Assembly: GCA_026393475.1 (NCBI GenBank)
Contig: JAPLAA010000008.1
Coordinates: 37,689-101,688 of the forward strand
Length of the DNA stretch: 64,000 bases
Source of the DNA: Actinomycetota bacterium
Lineage (GTDB): Bacteria > Actinomycetota > Acidimicrobiia > Acidimicrobiales > Ilumatobacteraceae
Direction: 5' to 3'
Within the stretch, counting starts at the first letter, position 1. Every line of letters begins with the position of its first letter. Positions 1 to 8,258 of the stretch are shown here, piece after piece. The notes beneath the pieces are model-generated. The model was not told the origin of the DNA, did no database searches, and was given only the letters and a program-made list of their open reading frames with translations. A program made the position numbers and the translations under genes.

Positions 1-290
1 CTCTGGAACGTCATCGCCACGTCGCGGCCGCGAGGATCGATGTCGTTGACGGCGACGCCGTCGATCAGCACGTCCCCCGTGGTGGGCGGCTCGATCCCGG
101 CGATCAGGCGGAGCAGGGTGCTCTTCCCGCACCCCGACGGCCCGATGAGCACGAAGAACTCACCGTCGGCGAGATGCAGGTCGGTCCGCGCGACCGCCAC
201 GACGTCGCTGCCGTCGGACGCGCCGGTGCCGGTATCGCGCCGCTCTGCGCGGTGGACCTTGCTCACCCCTCGCAGCTCGACCGTCGACAT
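1..290 (-). CDS. ABC transporter ATP-binding protein, N-terminal part (runs off window start)
   Basis: Minus-strand reading gives [12 protein letters not shown]...[36 protein letters not shown] (Walker A). Confidence 0.85.
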   Translation of the reverse strand, partial: MSTVELRGVSKVHRAERRDTGTGASDGSDVVAVARTDLHLADGEFFVLIGPSGCGKSTLLRLIAGIEPPTTGDVLIDGVAVNDIDPRGRDVAMTFQ

Positions 291-386
291 CAGCACCTCC
301 GGCCGTCCGATCGCCGCCGACCCGACGCGGTCGATGGCGGTGCAGCCGTGAGCGTACGCCCCGCAGCACCTCGACGATCACGGCAC

Positions 387-438
387 CCTGATCACCGTGC
401 CTGATCACCGTGCCTGATCACCGCACCCTGGTCACCGC
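387..438. repeat. 13-bp tandem repeat (about 4 copies) overlapping the stop codon of the M24 peptidase
   Basis: cctgatcaccgtg x2, cctgatcaccgca, ccctggtcaccgc; each copy contains CGGTGA on the coding strand. Confidence 0.9.
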
Positions 439-1649
439 AACAGCCGCTCCTCGAACGGGTAGTGGTTCATGACCTCCACCCCCGTCTCGGTGATCAGCAG
501 CTGGTCCTCGAGCTTCACGCCCTGACCGCTCTCCGACGAACCGATGTAGCTCTCCACGCAGAAGACCATGCCCGGCTCGAACGCGTCGTCGAGCGGGTAC
601 GGCTGCCCCTCGACGTGGAACGGGAGGTTCGGGTACTCACCGATCATGCCGAGCCCGTGGCCGACGCAGTAGTAGCGACTCGACCGGTGCTCCTCGGGCA
701 CCGGCCACGCGTTGCGAGCCACCTGCTCGAACGACACGCCCGGCCCGATCAGCGACACGTTGTGACGCAGCTGTTCGTGCGCGCGCCGGTACAGCTCGCG
801 TTGCTCCGGGCGCCCGGGCCCGCCGCCGGCGAGGAAGGTCCGCGAGAAGTCGACCGAGCAACTCTCGAACGCGATCGCGTCGGTGTCGAGACACACCAGG
901 TCGCCGTCGTCGATCACCCGCGTGCCGCACTCCTGGAAGTACGGGTACGTGTTCGGGCCGCTCTCGAGCAGGCGGGTGGAGACGAGTTCGCCGTGCCCTG
1001 CGACGAGTGCACCGATGAAGTGGCTCCACAGCTCGTTCTCGGTCATGCCGGGGCGCAGGGCCGTCTCCATCTGCCGCACCGCACCCACCGTGCGACGCAT
1101 CGCCTCGCGCATGTACGCGATCTCCAACGGCAGCTTCACCCGCCTCGCCCGGCTCATGAGCGCGTCGGCATCGGTGATGCGGAAGCCCGCAGTGCGGAGC
1201 GCGTCGACGGCGACGAACGGGAAGCTGTCGACGGCGAGCGTGTCGACAGCGCCGAGGTGATCGCGCACGAGCGAGGCCACCTCGCTCGCCATCGCCGCTG
1301 CCTCGCCGGCGAGGAAGCCGTTGGCGCTGACATGGCTGAGGCCGTGCGCCGTGCGCACCTCGTCGATCGTCGGCAGACCGGCCGCCAGATGCTCGCCGCC
1401 GAGGTAGTCGAACAGGATCACCGGACCGTCGGCGAGCACCAGCAGATAGCGCGCCGGGACGCAGAGGTTGAACACCGTCATGTTGGTCGCGCCGGTGATG
1501 TATCGGACGTTGAACGGGTCGCGCACCAGCATCACGGGGACACCGAGCGCCACCATCGTGCGCCGGGTGTTCGCCAACCGCTGCAGGTAGAGGTCGTGCC
1601 TCACGGCCGTGCTGTCGAGATCGAGGCCGGGTGGGAAGTCGAGCGTCAT
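432..1649 (-). CDS. M24 family Xaa-Pro peptidase/creatinase-like
   Basis: 405 aa ORF with M24 motifs (GHGLGMIGEYPNLP, FCVESYIG, KLEDQLLIT). Confidence 0.85.
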   Translation of the reverse strand: MTLDFPPGLDLDSTAVRHDLYLQRLANTRRTMVALGVPVMLVRDPFNVRYITGATNMTVFNLCVPARYLLVLADGPVILFDYLGGEHLAAGLPTIDEVRTAHGLSHVSANGFLAGEAAAMASEVASLVRDHLGAVDTLAVDSFPFVAVDALRTAGFRITDADALMSRARRVKLPLEIAYMREAMRRTVGAVRQMETALRPGMTENELWSHFIGALVAGHGELVSTRLLESGPNTYPYFQECGTRVIDDGDLVCLDTDAIAFESCSVDFSRTFLAGGGPGRPEQRELYRRAHEQLRHNVSLIGPGVSFEQVARNAWPVPEEHRSSRYYCVGHGLGMIGEYPNLPFHVEGQPYPLDDAFEPGMVFCVESYIGSSESGQGVKLEDQLLITETGVEVMNHYPFEERLLR

Positions 1650-1756
1650 GCATCGGAAGCTAGCCAGCCCGTGCTCGAGTCACCGGCTGATCGAGTTGAA
1701 CCGGCCTGCTCGAAGCCCGAGCCTCATCTGCTGAGCAGGCCTCTATCTTCCTGTCG

Positions 1757-2134
1757 ATGAACGATCTCATCGAGGACGACCCCGCGCGACTCGCGGTGTA
1801 CGGGACGCTCGCTCCCGGTCGACCCAATCACGGGCAACTCGAACACCTCGCGGGCCGGTGGTTCTCCGGTTCGGTCCGCGGCCGGCTCCACGAGGCCGGG
1901 TGGGGCGCAGATCTCGGGTTCCCCGGACTCGTCCTCGATGACACGGGAGACGTCATCGAGGTCCAGATCCTCGAATCGGACCACCTCAGGACCGAGTGGC
2001 CTCGACTCGACGAGTTCGAGGGACCCGGCTACCGGCGGGTCGTGGTGAGTGCCAACACCGCTGGTGGCTCGGTGTCCGCCTACATCTACGTACTCGCCGA
2101 CGGAGGGGAACTCAGCCCCGCTTCAGATCGGTGA
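1757..2134 (+). CDS. gamma-glutamylcyclotransferase (AIG2-like) family protein
   Basis: LAVYGTLAPGRPNHGQLEHL motif, DEFEGPGYRR. Confidence 0.8.
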   Translation: MNDLIEDDPARLAVYGTLAPGRPNHGQLEHLAGRWFSGSVRGRLHEAGWGADLGFPGLVLDDTGDVIEVQILESDHLRTEWPRLDEFEGPGYRRVVVSANTAGGSVSAYIYVLADGGELSPASDR

Positions 2135-2327
2135 CGATGCCCTGACCGGCCGACGAATCCTCGAGGTACGGCGCCGTGGCCTCGGCCAGGTTGCGCAACG
2201 CCTCCGCCTGCGTCTCGCCCTCCGACGTCGTACCCGTCTCGGGGTTCAAGGCGCTGAAACCCCCCTCGGGCGCGGCCCACAGGACGGCTGTCAGTTCGAC
2301 GGCGTCTTCGGGGGCGGGCATGGGCAC
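2112..2327 (-). CDS. HicB-like (orphan antitoxin-type) small protein
   Basis: 71 aa, EGGFSALNPETGTTSEGETQAEALRNLAEATAPYLE matches the HicB pattern; no HicA neighbour seen. Confidence 0.65.
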   Translation of the reverse strand: MPMPAPEDAVELTAVLWAAPEGGFSALNPETGTTSEGETQAEALRNLAEATAPYLEDSSAGQGIVTDLKRG

Positions 2328-2374
2328 ATCTCATCGCCCAACACCTTCGATCGCAAGGTTCGTAGGATCCGCCG

Positions 2375-2842
2375 GTGATCACCGTCGAACCCGCCACGAA
2401 CCATGACATCGCCAGGCTCGTCGAGCTCGAAGCACGGCTGTTCCGTGAGGACGCCGGCCGATACGAACGGTTCGCCGACGTCACGTGGCCAGGTCGAGAA
2501 GGCCACGAGGACTTCGTCCAGTTGCTCGGCAACCCGTCGGCACTCGTGCTTCGCGCGAGGACCGACCGGGCGACCGTCGGGTTCGCGGTCGGGTATCTCC
2601 AACACTCGTCACCGACCAGGCTGCCCGTCATGTACGGCGTGCTGCGCAGCCTCTACGTCGAGCCGTCGCACCGGAACGCAGGGGTCGGAAGCCAGCTCAT
2701 CGCGGCGTTCATCGAGTGGGCGAGGGCGAACGGCTGCGCGGAGGCCCACGTCGAGAGCTACGCCGCCAACGACGGCGCGCAGCGGTTCTACGCCCGCCAC
2801 GGATTCGAAGCCGTGAGCGTGTCGAGAGCGCTCACGCTCTAG
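2375..2842 (+). CDS. GNAT family N-acetyltransferase
   Basis: LYVEPSHRNAGVGSQLIAAFIEWARANGC acetyl-CoA binding motif. Confidence 0.9.
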   Translation: MITVEPATNHDIARLVELEARLFREDAGRYERFADVTWPGREGHEDFVQLLGNPSALVLRARTDRATVGFAVGYLQHSSPTRLPVMYGVLRSLYVEPSHRNAGVGSQLIAAFIEWARANGCAEAHVESYAANDGAQRFYARHGFEAVSVSRALTL

Positions 2843-3018
2843 CTGCGCTTCAGATCGGTGACGATGCCTTGGCTCGCCTCGACGAGTTTGTGGGGTTCGA
2901 TGCCGAACACGTCGTGCCATGTGCCGGCGGCCGCCCACACTTCGGGGTACTGCAGCAGGTCGCGGTCGATGAACACGCGCAGCGGGGTCCTGTGCCCGAA
3001 CGGCGGCACGCCACCGCT
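2839..3018 (-). pseudogene. 3'-terminal fragment of a YbaK/EbsC-type gene (paralogue of 4205-4684)
   Basis: Minus-strand GGVPPFGHRTPLRVFIDRDLLQYPEVWAAAGTWHDVFGIEPHKLVEASQGIVTDLKRS*, near identical to the C-terminus of 4205-4684; N-terminal part absent. Confidence 0.85.
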
Positions 3019-3038
3019 GTGATGTGAACTTCGTCGGC

Positions 3039-4151
3039 TCAGTCACCCCGGATGCGAGAGAACCACTCCTGCACGAGCGGAACTGCGTGGTACACCACCG
3101 AGCCGTGGTCGAACTCGCCGACGGCGACCGTCTCGACGTTCCCACCGCGTCGGCGCATCTCCTCGGCACCGAGCAGGGCGTCATCGGGACTGACGTCGAC
3201 GTCGGCGTCTCCGTAGAACAGACGAAGCGGAGCGCGAGGTGCCCACCCGACCGCTTCGTTCTCCTCCAACGCACCTCGGAACCACGAGTTGCCGCCTGCG
3301 AGGTAGTCGTCCACCCACCCCTCACGGAACATCGGGCGCGGGGTCGGAGGGAGCCGGCTCGCGATCTCGTCTCCCGAGTGCAGACCGTCGAAGAGCTCGT
3401 CGACCAACGTGGCCGCGTCGTCGGAGAGCAGCGACTCGAGGGGTCGGCCGTAGGCGCGGGCGTAGGAGTGCGCGACATACGCGAGGTACGTGCTGTGGCT
3501 CGGCGCTCGCCCCTCCAACGCCCACGGAAGTGTGACGTTGGCGAGGTCGAGAGGCGGTGCGATGCTCGCCACGGCCAGCACCTCTGCCTCGTCGATCGGA
3601 GCGGCCTCGAGTGCCCGCTGGAGGACCGCCACTCCGTGCGCCCCCTGCGAATAGCCCACCAACATCAACCGAGGGCTCCAGTCGATGCCCTCACGTTCGC
3701 AGTAGGACGCCACGGCGCGAACGAAATCGGTCGCCGCATCGACGGTGGACACCGTGTGCATGTACGGGTGATACGTGTCCGACGTGCCGAGACCGATGTA
3801 GTCGGGCGCAAGCAAGAGGTGGCCGCTGCCGGCGAAGACTGCGGAGACCAGAAGGCCCACGAGACCACCGGCCGACGGAGCTTCGGATCGTGTCGGATTG
3901 GTGCCGTTCAACCACATCACCGACGTGCGCGCCTGGTGGCGCCGCGGGATGCCGAGGAGCCCGGTCGCCAACTGCGGCTGCCCACCGAACTCGGTCCAGT
4001 ACGTGACCCGGTGGAGCACGACGCCGTGATGTACCGGGAACCGCCGCGGGATGCGGGCCACTCGTTGGGCGACCCGCAGCTTCAACGCCGAGTGGGCCCC
4101 CAGCCGCTCGACCGACACCAGAACCCCTCGTGCACGTTCGTCGGTCGTCAC
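3039..4151 (-). CDS. alpha/beta hydrolase / secretory lipase-like protein
   Basis: MLVGYSQGAHG nucleophile elbow, FYGDADVDVSPDDA, EFDHGSVV; GTG start at 4151 chosen because upstream ORF extension overlaps ybaK. Confidence 0.75.
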   Translation of the reverse strand: MTTDERARGVLVSVERLGAHSALKLRVAQRVARIPRRFPVHHGVVLHRVTYWTEFGGQPQLATGLLGIPRRHQARTSVMWLNGTNPTRSEAPSAGGLVGLLVSAVFAGSGHLLLAPDYIGLGTSDTYHPYMHTVSTVDAATDFVRAVASYCEREGIDWSPRLMLVGYSQGAHGVAVLQRALEAAPIDEAEVLAVASIAPPLDLANVTLPWALEGRAPSHSTYLAYVAHSYARAYGRPLESLLSDDAATLVDELFDGLHSGDEIASRLPPTPRPMFREGWVDDYLAGGNSWFRGALEENEAVGWAPRAPLRLFYGDADVDVSPDDALLGAEEMRRRGGNVETVAVGEFDHGSVVYHAVPLVQEWFSRIRGD

Positions 4152-4204
4152 GACCCAACCGTAGTGAATGGCGCGAGGCCTGGGCTCCGCCGACCGGCGG
4201 CGGG

Positions 4205-4684
4205 TCAGGCCTTTCTGAGCTCGGTGACGATGCCCTGGCTGGCCTCGACGAGTTTGTGGGGCTCGATGCCGAACACGTCGTGCCAGGTGCCGGCCGCGGC
4301 CCACACCTCGGGGTACTGCAACAGGTCGGGGTCGATGAACACGCGCAGCGGGGTCTTGTGGCCGAACGGCGGCACGCCACCGATCGGGTAGCCGGTGGTC
4401 TCGCGGACGATGTCGGCATCGACGCGGGCGCACTTCGTGCCGCCGGCGGCTGCGGCGAGCTTGCGCTCGTCGAGTTGGTTCGACCCGCTCACGTAGGCGA
4501 GCACGATCTCACCGTCGACACCGAAGATGAGGCTCTTCACGATCTGGCCGACGTCGACCCCGATCGCCGCGGCCGCGTCGGCGGCGGTCTTGGCTCCCTC
4601 GGCGTATCGCCTCGGTTCGATCGAGAGCCCGAGCGCCTCGGCGGCGCTGACGACCTTGACGACGTTGGGGTGCAGATCCGTCAC
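4205..4684 (-). CDS. YbaK/EbsC family aminoacyl-tRNA deacylase
   Basis: GVDVGQIVKSLIF..., GYPIGGVPPFGH motif. Confidence 0.9.
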   Translation of the reverse strand: MTDLHPNVVKVVSAAEALGLSIEPRRYAEGAKTAADAAAAIGVDVGQIVKSLIFGVDGEIVLAYVSGSNQLDERKLAAAAGGTKCARVDADIVRETTGYPIGGVPPFGHKTPLRVFIDPDLLQYPEVWAAAGTWHDVFGIEPHKLVEASQGIVTELRKA

Positions 4685-4799
4685 GACGTCCGAACCTATC
4701 GGGAGCTCCGAACGCGGCGCACGCTCCGGCGACGCATCCGGCCTCCAGACATGACACGTTCGCGTTGCGACACCGGAAATCCGCCTCTAGTCTTGCCGA

Positions 4800-4960
4800 C
4801 GAAGGGGAGTATCCCTCAGCACCGTGATCGTCAGTACGGCGTCCGGGTCTCACGACTCGAACACCCGGGCACGGTGGTTCGCCGAGCGCAACGAAGCGCC
4901 GGTCGAGCGGGAGAGACCTTCGGTATCGACACTCGAACGAGCACGACCGAAGGACAACCC
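4800..4960 (+). promoter_or_regulatory. yybP-ykoY-type (Mn2+-sensing) riboswitch with expression platform
   Basis: gaaGGGGAGTAtccc ... gatCGTCAGTACGGc ... gaGAGACCTTcgg; P1 cgaagg(4800-4805)/ccttcg(4917-4922); alternative hairpin ccttcggt(4917-4924)/accgaagg(4946-4953) masks the SD. Confidence 0.8.
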
Positions 4961-4967
4961 ACACGTG

Positions 4968-7778
4968 ATGACCCTGCCCTCTTCCGGCGCATCCGGAGCT
5001 CAGCTCCCCACCGACGCGCACCGCCACGACGGCTCCACCGTCGCCGAGCACCTCGGCGTCCAGCCCGATCGCGGGCTCGACGCGGCCGAAGTGCAGCGAC
5101 GGACCGAGCAGTACGGTGCCAACGTCCTCGCCGAAGCGGCTCGTACCCCGGCGTGGCGGCGCCTCGTCGCCCAGTTCACCGACCTGCTGATCCTCATCCT
5201 GATCGGCGCCGCGCTCGTCGCCTTCGCGGTCTCCGGTGAGCTGAAGACCCCGCTCGTGGTGCTCGTCGTGGTGGTGTTCAACGCGATCATCGGGTTCATC
5301 CAGGAGAACCGAGCCGAGAAGTCGCTCGAGGCGCTGAAGAAGATGTTGGTCATCCAGACGAGGGTGCGCCGCAACGGCGAGCTCGTGAACCTGCCGGCCG
5401 GCGAGTTGCTCCCGGGCGACATCGTGATGATCGAGGCGGGCGACCGTGTGCCGGCCGACGGTCGGTTGGTCTTCGCCAACAGCCTCGAGATCGAAGAGGC
5501 CGCACTCACCGGTGAGAGCCAGCCCTCCACGAAGGGCATCGAATCGATCGACCGCGACAGCGTTCCGCTCGGCGACCGCAAGAACATGGTCTACATGAAC
5601 ACCACGGTCACCCGCGGCCGTGGCGAGTACGTGGTCACCGCGACCGGCATGGCCACCGAGATCGGCCGCATCGCCGGCCTGCTGCGGGCCACCGAGACCG
5701 AGAAGACCCCGCTGCAGAAGCAGCTCGACGGTCTGGCACACAGCCTCGCCAAGCTCGCCGCGGCGATCGTGATCGCCGTGTTCGTGATCGGGCTCATCCG
5801 CGGCGAGAGCGCCAGCGACCTGCTGCTCACCGCCGTCGCCCTCGCCGTCGCCTCCATCCCGGAGGGCTTGCCCGCCGTCACCGCCGTCACCCTCGCCCTC
5901 GGCGTGTCGAAGATGGCCAAGCAGAACGCGATCGTGAAGCGGCTCGCCTCCGTCGAGACGCTCGGTTGCACCAGCGTGATCTGCAGCGACAAGACCGGCA
6001 CCCTCACGCTCAACCAGATGACCGCGGTCGAGCTGATCACTCAGCTGCGCCGTCACGAGGTGACCGGCGACGGTTACGCACCGGTCGGGACGATCGTCCA
6101 TCTCGACGGCGACGAGCCCGTCGCCCTCGATGCCGCCCTGCTCCCGATGGCGCTGTGCACCGACGCGGCGATCCGCAAGGTCGACGACCGTTGGGATCTC
6201 GTGGGCGACCCCACCGAGGGCGCGCTCGTCGTGCTCGCCGCCAAGGGTGGCCTCGTCATCGACGATGTCCGTGCCAACCACCCCCGCATCGCCGAGGTGC
6301 CGTTCGACTCCGCCAACAAGTTCATGGCGACCGCGCACCAGCTCGTCGACGGCAACGGGCGCCGCCAGGTCACCCTGTACGTGAAGGGTGCGCCCGACGT
6401 GCTGCTCGCCCGTTCGTCGCACGTCATCGGCACGGACGGCTCGGCCGAGCCGGTCGCCGGCCATCTCGACACCCTCCGCGACCACAACGATCGCCTCGCC
6501 TCGGCCGGCCTGCGCGTCCTCGCGGTCGCACAGCGCGAGTTCTCGGTGGACGACTGGACCGAGTTCACCGCCACCGGCGGCGAGCCGATCGAGCTCGTCC
6601 GCGACCTCACCCTCATCGCCCTCGCCGGCATCGTCGACCCGCCTCGCTCGGAGGCCAGGGTCGCGATCGCCGAGGCGCACGCCGCCGGCATCTCCGTCAA
6701 GATGATCACCGGCGATCACGCCTCCACCGCAGCGGCCATCGGCCGCGAGCTCGGCCTCACCGGCGAGGCGGTGACCGGCAACGACCTCGACCAGATGGAC
6801 GACCACGAGCTCGCCGAGCGGATCGACGACATCACCGTGTTCGCCCGCGTCGCCCCCGAGCACAAGATCCGGCTCGTGGCGGCGCTGCAGCGCAAGGGCA
6901 ACGTCGTCGCCATGACCGGCGACGGTGTGAACGACGCCCCGGCGCTCAAGAAGGCCGACATGGGCATCGCGATGGGCATCACCGGTACCGAGGTCACCAA
7001 GGAAGCCGCGACCATGGTGCTCGCCGACGACAACTTCGCCACGATCGTCAAGGCGGTCAAGCAGGGTCGCACGATCTACGACAACATCGTGAAGTTCGTG
7101 CGCTTCCAGCTGAGCACCACCCTCGGCTTCGCAGCGCTGTTCCTGCTGGCCGCCATCTTCGACATCGCGAGTGGCAAGCCGTTCACGGCGATCGCGATCC
7201 TGTGGGTGAACATCATCATGGACGGCCCGCCGGCCATGGCACTCGGTCTCGACCGGGCGGGCTCGGACGTGATGGCCCGCAAGCCCCGCCCGCTCACCGA
7301 GCGGATCCTCACCCGGAGCCGCTGGACCGCAGTCGCCTTCGCCGCCACCGTGATGGCGCTCGGCACGCTCGCCGTGCTGGCGCTCGCTCCCGGTGTGGAG
7401 GCCGAGGCCGGCACCGCCACCGTGGCCGGGACCATGGCGTTCAACACCTTCGTGCTGTTCCAGTTCTTCAACATCCTCAACGCCCGCAGCGATCGGCAGT
7501 CCGTCTTCACCCGGTTCACGTTCACCAACGGACCGCTGTGGCTCTCGCTCGCTGTCGTCGCACTCCTCCAGGTCGGCGTCACCCACGTCGGGTTCATGCA
7601 GTCGCTGTTCGACACCATGTCGATCTCGGCGACCCAGTGGCTCGTGTGCATCGCCGTCGCCTCCTCGGTGCTCTGGCTCGAGGAGCTGCGCAAGCTCGTC
7701 GTGCGCCGGCGTTACCCGCTCGACGGCTCCGCTGCCGACTCCCTCTCCCCCGACTCCCACCTGGAGGTCCCCGCATGA
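4968..7778 (+). CDS. cation-transporting P-type ATPase (PMCA/PMA-like, candidate Mn2+/Ca2+ exporter)
   Basis: CSDKTGTLTLNQM, TGES, MTGDGVNDAPALKKADMGIAMG; start at ATG 4968 (or GTG 4965) after the riboswitch, not the 4824 ORF start. Confidence 0.95.
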   Translation: MTLPSSGASGAQLPTDAHRHDGSTVAEHLGVQPDRGLDAAEVQRRTEQYGANVLAEAARTPAWRRLVAQFTDLLILILIGAALVAFAVSGELKTPLVVLVVVVFNAIIGFIQENRAEKSLEALKKMLVIQTRVRRNGELVNLPAGELLPGDIVMIEAGDRVPADGRLVFANSLEIEEAALTGESQPSTKGIESIDRDSVPLGDRKNMVYMNTTVTRGRGEYVVTATGMATEIGRIAGLLRATETEKTPLQKQLDGLAHSLAKLAAAIVIAVFVIGLIRGESASDLLLTAVALAVASIPEGLPAVTAVTLALGVSKMAKQNAIVKRLASVETLGCTSVICSDKTGTLTLNQMTAVELITQLRRHEVTGDGYAPVGTIVHLDGDEPVALDAALLPMALCTDAAIRKVDDRWDLVGDPTEGALVVLAAKGGLVIDDVRANHPRIAEVPFDSANKFMATAHQLVDGNGRRQVTLYVKGAPDVLLARSSHVIGTDGSAEPVAGHLDTLRDHNDRLASAGLRVLAVAQREFSVDDWTEFTATGGEPIELVRDLTLIALAGIVDPPRSEARVAIAEAHAAGISVKMITGDHASTAAAIGRELGLTGEAVTGNDLDQMDDHELAERIDDITVFARVAPEHKIRLVAALQRKGNVVAMTGDGVNDAPALKKADMGIAMGITGTEVTKEAATMVLADDNFATIVKAVKQGRTIYDNIVKFVRFQLSTTLGFAALFLLAAIFDIASGKPFTAIAILWVNIIMDGPPAMALGLDRAGSDVMARKPRPLTERILTRSRWTAVAFAATVMALGTLAVLALAPGVEAEAGTATVAGTMAFNTFVLFQFFNILNARSDRQSVFTRFTFTNGPLWLSLAVVALLQVGVTHVGFMQSLFDTMSISATQWLVCIAVASSVLWLEELRKLVVRRRYPLDGSAADSLSPDSHLEVPA

Positions 7779-8140
7779 AGTGCCCCATCGACACCACCGT
7801 CGATCTCGTGATGACCGATCGGCAGGGCATCGAGATCGACTACTGCCCCACCTGCCGCGGCGTCTGGCTCGACCGCGGTGAGCTCGACAAGCTGATCGAG
7901 CGATCCGCTGCCGTGCTCCCGCAGCCGGCCCCCCAACCGGTCGTCCAGCCCGCACCTGCGGCCGCCCCGCTGCCCGCAGCCGACTACCGACCCGACCAGC
8001 GGCCCGACCCCCGCTCCGACGATCGCCGGCCGCGATGGGACGACGACGACGATGACGACGATCGTGCCAAGTACCGCGACGGCTACGGCTACAAGAAGAA
8101 GAAGCGCTCCTCGATCCTCGGCGAGATCTTCGACTTCTGA
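7775..8140 (+). CDS. zf-TFIIB domain protein
   Basis: MKCPIDTTVDLV...DYCPTCRGVWLDRGELDKLIE ... C-terminal SILGEIFDF; ATGA overlap with the ATPase stop. Confidence 0.9.
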   Translation: MKCPIDTTVDLVMTDRQGIEIDYCPTCRGVWLDRGELDKLIERSAAVLPQPAPQPVVQPAPAAAPLPAADYRPDQRPDPRSDDRRPRWDDDDDDDDRAKYRDGYGYKKKKRSSILGEIFDF

Positions 8141-8147
8141 CCGGTCT

Positions 8148-8183
8148 CCGGCGCCCGGGAGGTCCTCCCCGACCGGGCGCCGG
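8148..8183. terminator. 11-bp stem hairpin terminator after zf-TFIIB gene
   Basis: ccggcgcccgg / ccgggcgccgg perfect inverted repeat. Confidence 0.7.
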
Positions 8184-8208
8184 CTCACACGAACTGTTCA
8201 CACGAACT

Positions 8209-8232
8209 GTTCACCATCGTCCGACGGTGAAC
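8209..8232. promoter_or_regulatory. palindromic operator/hairpin upstream of htpX, preceded by tandem cacacgaactgtt repeat
   Basis: gttcacc-atcgtccgac-ggtgaac. Confidence 0.5.
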
Positions 8233-8258
8233 ACACCTCCCGAAAGGAACCTGTCCCC

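Noticed and set aside
2112-2327. Complete HicAB toxin-antitoxin system
   Set aside because: No HicA-like ORF on either side; only an orphan HicB-like protein can be supported.
4509-8201. 1230-aa minus-strand ORF
   Set aside because: Antisense to the P-type ATPase; composition (Arg/Gly/Asp-rich, no domain) is typical of high-GC shadow ORFs. The same applies to most long opposite-strand ORFs in the track (e.g. 462-1760, 12081-14333, 15286-17754, 56744-59815).
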